Source: Thermogemmatispora aurantia (GTDB lineage: Bacteria; Chloroflexota; Ktedonobacteria; Ktedonobacterales; Ktedonobacteraceae). Taken from it: a stretch of DNA of 64,000 nucleotides. Positions 6,540-15,355 of this stretch are shown here, one piece after another (positions within the stretch are counted from its first letter, which is position 1; each line of letters opens with the position of its first letter). Made by a program: the position numbers and the translations under genes. The stretch is from assembly GCF_008974285.1 (NCBI RefSeq), contig NZ_BKZV01000002.1, positions 599,410-663,409 of the forward strand, read 5' to 3'. The notes under the pieces were generated by a model. It did not search any database. It saw only the letters and a program-made list of their open reading frames with translations, and was not told the DNA's origin.

Positions 6540-7954
6540 TAATGCAGCTGATCCATACCGGTCTGCAGTCGCAGCTCGCCTGGCTCCAGACGGGCAGCAT
6601 TCTCGCCATTGGGGGCTGGCTGCGTCCAACCATTGCCGCTGGGCTGGTTCTTTGTTGGAGCAGGCGACGAGGTCAGGTGCTCCGCAGGCAGCACCGGCTC
6701 CTGGGTCGCTGTCGGCGCTGCAGGGCCTTCAGCGTTACCAGACGGCGAGGGAGAGGGGTCGCCGAGGTGCAGGCGTCCCCCCCGCTGGCGCTGGCGGTAA
6801 TCGATCCACACGATTAGGGCCACCATAATCACCACCACCAGCAGGATACTGATAAACTTGAAGAGATGCGCATTCTGTCGATTGGCGATATCGAGCGACA
6901 AAATTGAGAGACTAGCCGCCAGCACGCCGAAGGCCAATGTTACCCCATAAAACAGATAACAGATCTGCTTCACCGTCAACCCGGCGGCCATCAACCGATG
7001 ATGCAGATGCGTCTTGTCATAGTGCCAGGGGCGCTGACCGTGCCGCACGCGATTGATCGCCACCACCGCCACATCGAGGATCGGCACCCCGAGCAGCATC
7101 AAGGCCAGGGCCAGCTTGGCCCCGCCAATCGTCGACATCACAGCCAGTCCCAGGCCCAGAAACATCGATCCTGTATCGCCCATAAAGATACGCGCCGGAT
7201 TCCAGTTATGGGGCAGAAAGCCCAGCACCGCGCCCGTGAAGATCGCCGCCAGTACCGCGATGCTCTCCTGATGGAAGACCCAGCTAATCAAAGCGGTGAA
7301 CAGACCGGTGATCCCTACCACTCCAGCGGCCAACCCATCGACCCCATCGATCAGATTGACCGTATTCATCATGCCCACCATCCAGAACCAGGTAAAGCAA
7401 AGGGCAGGGATCGCCGCTAGCGTGATCGCATTGTCATGCACTCCCAGATAGACCAAGCCAGGGGCAAAAGGATTATTGAAGGAGAAGAGAAAGATCCCAT
7501 GAAAGCGCCCTCCCCAGGGCGCCAGAAGAATCGCCGCCGCTACCGTTTGCGCCAGCAACTTAATCAGAGGTTTCAAACCAATCAGATCATCGATGAGGTG
7601 GACCGTCACCAGGAGCAGTGAAGCCAGCAGGAAGAGCCAGTAAACCGTGCTTTCCACATACAGAGAAGTAGGAATATTGCGCGCTGGTGTATAGAAGAGG
7701 AGCGAAGCCACCACAAACGAGAGGAAAATAGCCACGCCCCCCAAACGAGGGACAGGGACCGTATGCACACGGCGCTCAGAAGGATAGTCGAGCCAACCCA
7801 TGCGGAGACAGAGCGCCCGCACAGCAAAGGTCAGCAGATAGGTCAGAACAAAAGCAGCAATGCCTCCGAGCAACGGCAGCGCCAGTGGAGGAAGCCAGGA
7901 AGCCACAGGCAGAAGCGCCGCCATAGTCAACTGCAAGTCACCGGCCTGGACCAT
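6539..7954 (-). CDS. WecA/TagO/MraY-family polyprenyl-phosphate sugar-1-phosphate transferase
   Basis: This integral membrane enzyme moves a sugar-1-phosphate (usually GlcNAc-1-P) from UDP-sugar to undecaprenyl phosphate to start a cell-envelope polymer. The family motifs are clear: VHTVPVPRLGG, the DD pair in LIDDLIGL, NTVNLIDGVDGLA, FMGDTGSMFLG and the cytoplasmic THLHHRL. About eleven helices are present. The C-terminal ~90 residues are Pro/Ser/Ala-rich and probably disordered, which is unusual for the family. The chosen ATG (471 residues) has AGGAG 7 bases upstream; an ATG at 8047 adds 31 polar residues without a site. Which UDP-sugar it uses cannot be read from the sequence. Confidence 0.88.
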   Translation of the reverse strand: MVQAGDLQLTMAALLPVASWLPPLALPLLGGIAAFVLTYLLTFAVRALCLRMGWLDYPSERRVHTVPVPRLGGVAIFLSFVVASLLFYTPARNIPTSLYVESTVYWLFLLASLLLVTVHLIDDLIGLKPLIKLLAQTVAAAILLAPWGGRFHGIFLFSFNNPFAPGLVYLGVHDNAITLAAIPALCFTWFWMVGMMNTVNLIDGVDGLAAGVVGITGLFTALISWVFHQESIAVLAAIFTGAVLGFLPHNWNPARIFMGDTGSMFLGLGLAVMSTIGGAKLALALMLLGVPILDVAVVAINRVRHGQRPWHYDKTHLHHRLMAAGLTVKQICYLFYGVTLAFGVLAASLSILSLDIANRQNAHLFKFISILLVVVIMVALIVWIDYRQRQRGGRLHLGDPSPSPSGNAEGPAAPTATQEPVLPAEHLTSSPAPTKNQPSGNGWTQPAPNGENAARLEPGELRLQTGMDQLH

Positions 7955-8259
7955 GTACCGTCTCCTGTGAGGAGCCTGTCGCTGCTCCCCACCGTGTTCT
8001 TCGTCTGCCTCTCCGTCGCTCTGGCCGGCCATCTTTGCCACTTCCATCGTGGTAGGGGACCACCCAGAAGCACGACGGTAGTCCGATTATACGGACTCCT
8101 TCAAAAGGAACGCAATGAGTTCGCCGATTTATACTAGTCCAGAATGGGGGGAGCAAGGGGAAGAGAGGATAGGCGACATGCTCTCCCCTCCTCACCGTTA
8201 GAGCAGTCATCTTCCCCCGCCAGCTCTCGGTTCGGCCAGTCTGCAGCAGAGAAGACGCC
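7955..8259. other. 305 bp promoter region between transferase gene and prmC
   Basis: Besides the promoter and palindrome at 8080-8115 I see GTGGT-AGGGG-ACCAC (8049-8063) and, near the 5' end, the ribosome-binding site for the transferase. No separate gene is supported. Confidence 0.4.
8080..8115 (-). promoter_or_regulatory. Promoter with a palindrome around its -10 box
   Basis: On the minus strand TATAAT (8091-8086) is framed by AGTCCG and CGGACT, a perfect 6 bp inverted repeat. TTGCGT (8115-8110) stands 18 bases upstream as -35. A repressor bound to the palindrome would block RNA polymerase directly. It would drive the WecA/TagO-type gene. Confidence 0.65.
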
Positions 8260-9129
8260 TCAGAAGGCCAGAATGAGGAGACGCTCCTGACCCGCATAAT
8301 CTCGCTGACAAGTGAGCTGCAGCGTAGGCCAGAGCTGACGTGCAAGCGCCTCTAGCGCCTCACGTTGCTGATAGCCGATCTCCAGAAAGACCTTCGCCCG
8401 ATCTTTAAGCACGGGACGCTCGTGAAGCTGTCGCAGGAGACGCTCCAGGAGCGTTAAGCCACGGGGACCGGCGAAGAGAGCCTCCGCTGGCTCGAAGTCG
8501 CGCACGTCCGGGGCCAGTAGCTCTCGCTCTTCGGTGCCCACATAGGGAAGATTGGCCACCAGCAGATCAACCGGCTCGGGCAACGGCGCTGCCAGGTCGC
8601 CCTGCAGCAGACGCACGCGCTGGCTGACTCCATGCCGCTGACAGTTGAGCCGCGCAACCTCCAGCGCCGCCGCCGAGCTGTCGCAGGCATACAGGTAAGG
8701 CAGATGTGGCTCGTTCACCGCCAGAGCCACGGCTATAGCTCCAGAGCCAGTGCCAATATCGGCAACGATCGGTACCTCTCCCCGGCTCAAGCGGTTCCGA
8801 GCCTCAGCAAGGACCGCCTCTACGAGGAGCTCCGTCTCTGGGCGTGGAATGAGCACGCGCCGATCGACGAGCAGGTCCAGTCCAAAAAACTCCTTGTGAC
8901 CAAGCAAATAGGCAACTGGCTCACCGCGTTGACGCCGCTCTAGCAAGGCCGTCAAGCGCAGCAGCTCTGCTTCTGTCAGCTCCCGTTCAGGGTGGGCATA
9001 GAGAGCCGAGCGCTCGACACCCAGGACATGGCCAAGCAACACCTGCACATCGCGTCCAGCCTCCCGAGCGGAGCGCCCTGTCGTTTGGAGCAGACGCCGC
9101 CCCCACTCCAGAGCCTCTTTGACAGTCAT
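8260..9129 (-). CDS. prmC: Peptide chain release factor N5-glutamine methyltransferase
   Basis: PrmC methylates the glutamine of the GGQ motif in release factors RF1 and RF2 with SAM, which improves termination. The 289-residue protein has the PrmC helical N-domain, the SAM motif DIGTGSGAI (~124) and the substrate-binding NLPY motif (~193-196, the variant of NPPY found in many members). The ATG at 9129 follows GGGAGGAAGG at good spacing; a TTG just upstream is less likely. prmC is often next to prfA, but here its neighbours are an envelope transferase gene and a DUF2203 gene. Confidence 0.93.
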   Translation of the reverse strand: MTVKEALEWGRRLLQTTGRSAREAGRDVQVLLGHVLGVERSALYAHPERELTEAELLRLTALLERRQRGEPVAYLLGHKEFFGLDLLVDRRVLIPRPETELLVEAVLAEARNRLSRGEVPIVADIGTGSGAIAVALAVNEPHLPYLYACDSSAAALEVARLNCQRHGVSQRVRLLQGDLAAPLPEPVDLLVANLPYVGTEERELLAPDVRDFEPAEALFAGPRGLTLLERLLRQLHERPVLKDRAKVFLEIGYQQREALEALARQLWPTLQLTCQRDYAGQERLLILAF

Positions 9130-9179
9130 CAACCTTCCTCCCCGAGTCGTTCCGTCTTGTCCCGACTCAAGAGCCTGCT

Positions 9180-9599
9180 TCAGGCGCCGTTCTCCCTCTC
9201 CTCCTCATCCAGCGGGCGACGCCCCTGAAAGCCTGTATCGAGTGGGTGCCAATACTTGATGCGCTCTTCTCCTAGATGCCAGCACAGATAGACTTCCCGC
9301 CCCTCGCGCAGGCTCAAAAAGTCAACGAGACCCATATCGGGATCTTTCAACTCACAGCCCAACTCGTTTAACTTCTCCAGCGCCTCCTGTAGCCGCCGCA
9401 GATAGAGAACCTGCTCACGCTGAATCTCCATCATAGTCTCATTAATATTGTGACCGTTCTTCATGATACGCAGACGAATCGCATGAGCACGTTCCTCTCC
9501 CTCCCTGAGCCTGCGCCGCTGCTCCTGAATATGGCGCAGGATCGGCGAGATAACAGGTAGTAGGGCCTCGGCCTCCTCACGCGTAAAATAATGAGGCAT
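9180..9599 (-). CDS. DUF2203 family protein
   Basis: This 139-residue protein matches the DUF2203 pattern: N-terminal YFTREEAEALLP, a central amphipathic coiled region (ILRHIQEQRRRLREGEE) and a C-terminal part with DFLSLREGREVYLCWHLGE and a final WHPLDTGFQGR. The function of the family is unknown. No membrane segment or signal is present, so it is probably cytoplasmic. A strong GAAGGAGGG site precedes the ATG. It lies 50 bases upstream of prmC and may be co-transcribed with it. Confidence 0.85.
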   Translation of the reverse strand: MPHYFTREEAEALLPVISPILRHIQEQRRRLREGEERAHAIRLRIMKNGHNINETMMEIQREQVLYLRRLQEALEKLNELGCELKDPDMGLVDFLSLREGREVYLCWHLGEERIKYWHPLDTGFQGRRPLDEEERENGA

Positions 9600-9673
9600 C
9601 CCAACCCTCCTTCTCTATAGTGCTACTGCCACTCCGGCTGCCTGTCCTGCCGCTCTCTCACCAAATGTCGCGG

Positions 9674-11617
9674 CTAGTGACCAGCGGAGGGGGTGCTCGT
9701 GCTCACGGGGGGCGGCGTCGGAGTCACCGGCGGGGAAGCCGTCGGAGATGGGGTCTCCGTTGGTCCAGCAAGCTGAATGCTCAAATCGTCGAAGGTCTTA
9801 AAGACCATCACCTGCCCACCGCTATCATAATAGTCGCCTTTGACCACGTCCCCAGGCTGCACCAGCGGCAATTTCGGCGAAAGCGAGAGGTTGGCTGTGA
9901 ATATATACGGCTGACCGGCAAGCTGCAGATAAAAGACCGTATTCGACCCTTCCTGCACCGAGGCGATGCGCACCACTTTACCCACCACAGCTTTGACGGT
10001 GCCGCTGGTCGGGCGGTTAGTGGCAGACGCCTGCTGCGTCAGCCATTGCTGATAAGCCTGCAAGGCACCGCTCAGCGTCGTATCGTATTGGACATTACTG
10101 CCATTGAGATTGCGTGCATCCACAATGCCCACAGCCTGAAAGATGCTGCCGCTGCTGACATGTTGGACAAAGATAGCGACCCAGGTCGGTTCTCCATAGA
10201 GCTGATAGAGCTGTACGCTATCAACATCGTAGCTGCGCAGGTTGGCTCGCGTCGACTGAATAGTATTCTCGACATTGCTCCCGATGCCAATCCCCGTCAG
10301 CGGGTAGAAGGTGCCTCGATTGGCATGGGTATCAAAGAGGACGATGCCCGTGCTGGAATTATCATTGAGAGAGGAGGAGGTCATCGGCACCAACCAGACT
10401 GGCTGATCAACGCTGTTATAGAGCAACTGGGGTTCGCTGGCCGGCACCTGCTGATTGGCGCCCGAAGGATTGAACCAGGGGGCGGCATGGTAGAGGCCCC
10501 ACCACTGCAGGTACTGCGTGACGGTCGCCGCCGGCATCACACGATCCACCCAGCTCGGAACATCCTGGGGGCGATAGCGCGTGATCTGGCCAGTATGGGC
10601 GTCAACCAGCAGAACTTCGCTGAGCACGTCGCCGGTATAGCCGCGCGAAGGCTGCATCAACGAGATGGTCCAGTAGGGATGATACTGGTCATCCAGCTCC
10701 AGCGTTGGATCAACCAGACGCCCATAGGTGTAGCCGCTCAGATAAACGTGACGCAGCAGGTCCTGATTGAGCAAGGCCCCCGGTAGATAGGCCAGAGTCT
10801 TATCTCCCCCAGTCATCAGCCGTGGCGTCGCCTCGGGATTTTCAGCATCGACAACCACGAAGCCAGGGGTATGAGCGTTGGAGAGATTGACAAAGATATT
10901 GTTGTAGCTGAGCGGGGCCACATAGTAGAGGTGATGATCAATGGACTGCAGTGTGTAGCTGTTAGGGTCGAGATTGTAGGTCGATCCCAGATTCTGGCCA
11001 GTGGCCCCCAGCACCTGCTGCCCCTCATAAGCCGCCACCCCCGGACTGACAAGCACAATATGGTTGGGGTCGGTGGGCGGCAGCGTCGGCGAGTTGGCCG
11101 CTTTAATCTGGGGAATGGCCGCCAGGGCCTTGGCATTGCTGTCAAACCAGGTCGTAAAGACAACGATCAGTCCCGAAACCACCAGACCCACAATCCCTAC
11201 GACCACCAGCCCGAAAAGGCCAGCCGCCACGCTCCCTCGCGAGATAGCCTGACTCTGTCCGGCGCTCTCCTCCTGCCTGGCTCCTGGCCTGCGCGCCGCA
11301 CTACGTCTCCCGGCGCCTGTCAAGACCTCCTCTCTGGCCCCGAAAATCGGACGCACCAGCGAAAAGAGATTCGCCAGGCTGCTGATGGCCAGCGGCCAGA
11401 GCACCCATTGCCAGCCTCCCAGTGGTCCGGTCAAAGCTGGAAGATTAAAGTAGACCAGTAGAAAGCAAAAGAGGAGATTGAAGAGGAAATATCCGCCAAA
11501 CCAGCGCAGAAAGCGCCGAACCTCAAACGGCTCCCGCCGGCCAAATCCCAGGCGCCCCGCCGTCAGTATCGCCATGACAATCAGCGTCCCGTCAATTGCC
11601 AGAAGTACCGTAATCAT
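9674..11617 (-). CDS. Large membrane protein with extracytoplasmic domain, function unknown
   Basis: From the ATG at 11617 (GGAGGGAG site upstream) the product has 647 residues. Two helices near the N-terminus, two in the middle of the first 140 residues and one at ~165-190 precede a ~430-residue extracytoplasmic domain rich in Tyr, Asn and Ser, with phrases such as LLVDAHTGQITRYRPQDVPSWVDRVMP that recall PepSY-like secreted modules. The C-terminus is a Pro/Thr/Ser tail. I do not recognise a family. A longer frame to 11989 exists but reads through non-coding-like sequence. It is convergent with nothing and probably monocistronic. Confidence 0.75.
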   Translation of the reverse strand: MITVLLAIDGTLIVMAILTAGRLGFGRREPFEVRRFLRWFGGYFLFNLLFCFLLVYFNLPALTGPLGGWQWVLWPLAISSLANLFSLVRPIFGAREEVLTGAGRRSAARRPGARQEESAGQSQAISRGSVAAGLFGLVVVGIVGLVVSGLIVVFTTWFDSNAKALAAIPQIKAANSPTLPPTDPNHIVLVSPGVAAYEGQQVLGATGQNLGSTYNLDPNSYTLQSIDHHLYYVAPLSYNNIFVNLSNAHTPGFVVVDAENPEATPRLMTGGDKTLAYLPGALLNQDLLRHVYLSGYTYGRLVDPTLELDDQYHPYWTISLMQPSRGYTGDVLSEVLLVDAHTGQITRYRPQDVPSWVDRVMPAATVTQYLQWWGLYHAAPWFNPSGANQQVPASEPQLLYNSVDQPVWLVPMTSSSLNDNSSTGIVLFDTHANRGTFYPLTGIGIGSNVENTIQSTRANLRSYDVDSVQLYQLYGEPTWVAIFVQHVSSGSIFQAVGIVDARNLNGSNVQYDTTLSGALQAYQQWLTQQASATNRPTSGTVKAVVGKVVRIASVQEGSNTVFYLQLAGQPYIFTANLSLSPKLPLVQPGDVVKGDYYDSGGQVMVFKTFDDLSIQLAGPTETPSPTASPPVTPTPPPVSTSTPSAGH

Positions 11618-12079
11618 CGCTCGCTCCCTCCTGCCTCGCCGCCAGCAGGCAACCCATATGGTTATCTTCTGCTCATTTGTGAAGCGAAAAAGCTGATCAG
11701 GCCTCGACCCTGCACTGGCCGTCTCTCTCCCGACCCACCACGCTCCTTTTCCAGGCTCCCACGGCCTGGTTCTCTCTGGCCAGCTCCCTCGCTTGCACAG
11801 CCGCCCCTCTATTGTAGTGCCTGGTCGGCTAAAGCACAACACCCGCCCAGCCGCAGTCCTCCTGAGCTGCTCTCTGGCAGCGAAGGGAATTTTCCCCTGG
11901 GCGAGACTGTTATGAGTGTTGTAACATAACCAAAGAGAAAAGGAAGGGCATAAGCAATTAACCGGGCACGCCTGGGAGCCGAGACGCACAACGTTGACCA
12001 GCTCCCAGCGCCTTGTCTGCCTGACCTTTGCCAGCTATTGCTCACCTGGAAAATCACCAGGTATAAGGAGTCCAGCAGC
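11618..12079. other. 462 bp divergent intergenic region
   Basis: It separates the large membrane-protein gene (minus) from the sulfite-oxidase-like gene (plus). The clearest element is an inverted repeat GTTATG-N10-CATAAC (11909-11930), possibly an operator. A nearby GGGAA-TTT-TCCCC is also symmetric. No gene is supported. Confidence 0.4.
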
Positions 12080-12697
12080 ATGAGTCTGTTTAAACGACAG
12101 GCACCTGAAAGAGCGACCAATCCCAACGCTAAAGAGGGCCCGGGACCGGACCGGCTGCCACCCGGCCAGTACCTGACCAGGAAATGGCCAGTGCTAAGCT
12201 ACGAGCGCACGCCGAGCTTCCCGCCCGACTGGCGACTCAAGATCAGCGGTGAGGTCGAACAGCCTTTTGAATTAAGCTGGGAAGAGTTCCTCGCGCTGCC
12301 ACGGGTGACCATTACAACCGATATCCATTGCGTCACCACCTGGAGCCGTTTCGATAACACCTGGGAGGGCGTCCACATCCGCGAGATTCTCAAGCGGGCC
12401 CGCCCGCTGCCGAGCGCCAGATACGTCATGGCCCATTCCTGGACCGGTTACACGACCAATATGCCGCTCTCCAGCCTTGACGACGACGACGTGCTGATCG
12501 CCATCAAGCACGATGGCAAGGACCTGGAGCCGGACCACGGGGGCCCGGTGCGCCTGGTCGTTCCCAAGCTCTACTTCTACAAGAGCGCGAAGTGGCTCGA
12601 CGGGCTGGAGTTCATGGCCGAGGACCGCCCGGGCTTCTGGGAAATGCGCGGCTACCACAACCGCGGTGATCCGTGGGCGGAAGAGCGCTACTGGTAG
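12080..12697 (+). CDS. Sulfite oxidase-like molybdopterin oxidoreductase
   Basis: The 205-residue protein belongs to the sulfite-oxidase-like molybdopterin fold (YuiH-type short form). The Moco-ligating cysteine lies in TTDIHCVTTWSRFD, followed by WEGVHIREIL and the HGGPVRLVVPKLYFYKSAKW block typical of the family. There is no signal peptide or haem domain, so it is a cytoplasmic stand-alone catalytic domain; its substrate is unknown. The ATG at 12080 follows AAGGAG at 9 bases. The family's usual length is about 200 residues. Confidence 0.9.
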   Translation: MSLFKRQAPERATNPNAKEGPGPDRLPPGQYLTRKWPVLSYERTPSFPPDWRLKISGEVEQPFELSWEEFLALPRVTITTDIHCVTTWSRFDNTWEGVHIREILKRARPLPSARYVMAHSWTGYTTNMPLSSLDDDDVLIAIKHDGKDLEPDHGGPVRLVVPKLYFYKSAKWLDGLEFMAEDRPGFWEMRGYHNRGDPWAEERYW

Positions 12698-12739
12698 AGC
12701 AGTAGCTGCCTGGTAGCAGTAACAGGAACAGCCAGAAGA

Positions 12740-12819
12740 CGGCGCGCCGGTCGCCCTCGCCTCGTCCTGTTCTGGCCCGAATCGCCAGAAGCGAGGGAGG
12801 AGGAAGCACCGGCGCGCCG
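12740..12819. repeat. Nested inverted repeats between convergent genes
   Basis: CGGCGCGCCGGT (12740-12751) and ACCGGCGCGCCG (12808-12819) are perfect 12 bp complements. Inside them CCCTCGC and GCGAGGG pair as well. The structure lies between two convergent genes ending at 12697 and 12834, so it may serve as a two-way terminator even though it lacks a T run. Confidence 0.6.
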
Positions 12820-12833
12820 ACACAGATCTGAAA

Positions 12834-13643
12834 CTAGGAACGGTTCCGGCGCAGCAAGTCAATCACGACTGCGATCAAACTATAGAGCGAGTCGCCCGCT
12901 CCGTAAAGACAGCGCTTTCTGGCCTTACCGCGTGGGTTCATCTTCCCTCCACTGCCACTCTCTGGCGTGAGGCTTCCCTCAAATGCCAGCGGATGAGGCT
13001 CATCCGCCTCATCGTCGCTCCAGTGCAGTTCAGGAAAGGTGCGCACAGCCACCTCAGCCGTATAGTCACCACAGGCGATCAGCGTCGCCGGCGAGAGGAC
13101 CCGAAAGCGCCATTCCGGCTCTACCTCCTCCATCAGGAGCAGCTCATCCAGCTTCTTCACACTCTCAAAGGAGCCATCCAGATCGAGGCCGAGCGCAGTA
13201 CGCGCAGCCTCCATGAGGACGTTCATATTGTGCACTGCGACGCTGGTGTGCTCATCGTGAGGAAGGCGGGGATCGCGACCATCGACTCGCCGCTCCAGCT
13301 CCTCCTGGAGCGCCCGATAGCCCTCATCCAGCTCCCAGCTGAGGGGAAAGAGCTGGGACCAGCCCCCAGCACTCTGAACGAAGCCTTTCTCCCGCAGCAC
13401 CTCCTCCTGAGCAGGGGTCAGTCGATCCTCCTCTCGATGCACAATGCGCAGAGAGATCCCCTTGGGCAACCCCTCCCTATAGAGCATCTCATTGCTCACC
13501 GCGCTCCAGCGGGCACGATCGATCACCTGCCGGAGTCCCTCGGCGAAGGCTGGCGCATCCTCCTGCTGCGGTTCATAGTAGATGCCAATCAACTGCCACA
13601 GCCCGGCATCCCGAGCGATGAACATGTTTGCGGTAAACGGCAT
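12834..13643 (-). CDS. Hypothetical protein downstream of the prkA operon
   Basis: The 269-residue cytoplasmic protein is unrecognised. It starts MPFTANMFIARDAG after a GGGAGGAG site; an upstream in-frame start at 13796 is less likely. The region MLYREGLPKGISLRI followed by REEDRLTPAQEEVLREKGFV suggests an alpha/beta regulatory or binding fold. The C-terminus is basic (RKRCLYGAGDSL...DLLRRNRS). It follows spoVR on the same strand after 220 bases and may be the fourth member of the prkA-yeaH-spoVR group, though a separate promoter is possible. Confidence 0.65.
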   Translation of the reverse strand: MPFTANMFIARDAGLWQLIGIYYEPQQEDAPAFAEGLRQVIDRARWSAVSNEMLYREGLPKGISLRIVHREEDRLTPAQEEVLREKGFVQSAGGWSQLFPLSWELDEGYRALQEELERRVDGRDPRLPHDEHTSVAVHNMNVLMEAARTALGLDLDGSFESVKKLDELLLMEEVEPEWRFRVLSPATLIACGDYTAEVAVRTFPELHWSDDEADEPHPLAFEGSLTPESGSGGKMNPRGKARKRCLYGAGDSLYSLIAVVIDLLRRNRS

Positions 13644-13866
13644 ACACTCCTCCCTGGAAGATATCACCGATCTCGACCAGGAGCGACAAAGAGGAGCGTC
13701 CGCCAGTGGTCCGTTTTTACCCCTCAAGTACCTGGAGGAAATGCAGGAATAGGTAACCCAAGGCCATATCTTAGAGCAGATCACCCAAAAAGACAAGCGG
13801 CGCGGCGGCCAGGCAGAAGCAGCCAGCTACCGCGCCAGTCCAGTCCATCGGGGTCTGAGCCAGCCA

Positions 13867-15330
13867 TCAGCGCTCAAGCGTCGTCTTGCTATTGCGCTCA
13901 CCATCGTAGGAGAGCAGAATACGCTTGCCATCGTAGACTGTCTCCAGATGGACCGGTCGCCCCCAGAGCTGATGAACATACTGCAGCGTCTTCTCAGCAT
14001 AGACCATATCGAGGTCCTGGCCCTCATGCAGATGGCGCAGATACAGCTCACGGTTGCCGCGATAGTCGCCATCGTCGACCACGATATAGGGGAAGCCGAA
14101 GTTAGTCATGCTGGCTACGATGCCGTCGCGCACCTTCTCCCAGTTCTTTTCTACAATCACCCACTCATCGCCTTCCTTTTTATACAGGTAGAGATCCAGC
14201 TCCTCGACCAGCTCCTTTGTCAGATAGTTGCGCAAGAACGACACATCGTTATCCAGCTCACGGACCTCAAAGATCTTCTGGCGGCCCATGCCTGGCTTGC
14301 GCCCGAGGCGCTCCTGCTCCTCCCTGGTCGGGTTATCCCAACGGCGCTCAATATCCTCAAAAATCTTGTAACCCAGGTAGTAGGGATTGAGCGATGTGCG
14401 CGAAGGCGAGAGCACGCTCGCGTGCATGCGCGCGAACTCGACCGCCTCGGCATCGGAGAGCATGCCACGATCGGCCATCTCACGCATGATGCGCGAATGC
14501 CAGATAGAGGCCCAGCCCTCATTCATGACCTTTGTCTGCATCTGCGGCACAAAGTACAGGAACTCCTGGCGCACAATCTCAATCACATCGCGCTGCCACG
14601 GCTCCAGAATAGGCGAATGACGGATCAAAAAGAGCAAGAGATCCTTCTGAGGCTTCTCGGGGAACTTCGGAGGACGACCACGGCGACGCTCGCGCTCCTC
14701 CTCGGCGCGACGCTCCTTCTCCTCGTGATCCAGCTCCCAGAGATCGTCGTACTCCGTTGAGGGCCGTGTGCGTGACACCTCGCCGCGCCTGAGCTGCTCC
14801 TCTTCCTCCGCCTCATCCTCTCCCTTCAAGAAGAGATGGTAGTCAACATGCTCCTGGATTGAGAGCACGGCGTCGAGAAAGTGCTCCACCTCCAGCTTGC
14901 CATGATCGAACTCATACTTGGCGATGCGCTCGGCATTGAGGCTGGCGCGCTCGATCATGCGACGCGACGTATGCTGGAAGTAGACATTATTCTTAAAGAA
15001 ATCGGTATGCCCGAAGACATGCGCCGCCACAAAGGTATTCTGGAGCAGATCGTTCATCTCCATCAGAAAGGCGTAGCTCGGATTCGTGTTGACCACCATC
15101 TCATAGATCTTGCTCAGCCCCAAATCATAGAGCATCTTCTGTCGGTAATAAGCCTTTCCGTGAGTCCAGTGGCTGAAGCGGCCCGGCAGGCTGTAGGAAG
15201 CAAACTCATACATAATGGTCGCCGGGACCAGTTCGAAATGAGTCGGGAAGGGGTCCAGCCCGAACTCATGGGCAATCTCCCAGGCATAGCCGATGCGATC
15301 ACGCAGGCGCTCCAGATCGCTATCCGCCAT
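13867..15330 (-). CDS. spoVR: SpoVR family protein
   Basis: The 487-residue product matches SpoVR/YcgB: DPFPTHFELV near the start, PGRFSHWTHGKAY, NTNPSYAFL, HVFGHTDFFKNN and the later MNEGWASIWHSRIM block are family hallmarks. In Bacillus SpoVR affects the spore cortex; in enterobacteria YcgB is a starvation-induced protein of unknown chemistry. It closes the conserved prkA-yeaH-spoVR set, 25 bases after yeaH. The ATG at 15330 has GGGAGA about 8 bases before it. A charged insertion (EEKERRAEEERERR) at ~220 resembles insertions seen in other SpoVR proteins. Confidence 0.95.
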   Translation of the reverse strand: MADSDLERLRDRIGYAWEIAHEFGLDPFPTHFELVPATIMYEFASYSLPGRFSHWTHGKAYYRQKMLYDLGLSKIYEMVVNTNPSYAFLMEMNDLLQNTFVAAHVFGHTDFFKNNVYFQHTSRRMIERASLNAERIAKYEFDHGKLEVEHFLDAVLSIQEHVDYHLFLKGEDEAEEEEQLRRGEVSRTRPSTEYDDLWELDHEEKERRAEEERERRRGRPPKFPEKPQKDLLLFLIRHSPILEPWQRDVIEIVRQEFLYFVPQMQTKVMNEGWASIWHSRIMREMADRGMLSDAEAVEFARMHASVLSPSRTSLNPYYLGYKIFEDIERRWDNPTREEQERLGRKPGMGRQKIFEVRELDNDVSFLRNYLTKELVEELDLYLYKKEGDEWVIVEKNWEKVRDGIVASMTNFGFPYIVVDDGDYRGNRELYLRHLHEGQDLDMVYAEKTLQYVHQLWGRPVHLETVYDGKRILLSYDGERNSKTTLER

Positions 15331-15355
15331 AGGCATCTCTCCCTTGCAGTTGCAC

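Noticed and set aside
9620-10786. 388-codon plus-strand frame opposite the large membrane-protein gene
   Set aside because: It lies opposite codons with typical third-position GC bias and has no recognisable domain or start site.
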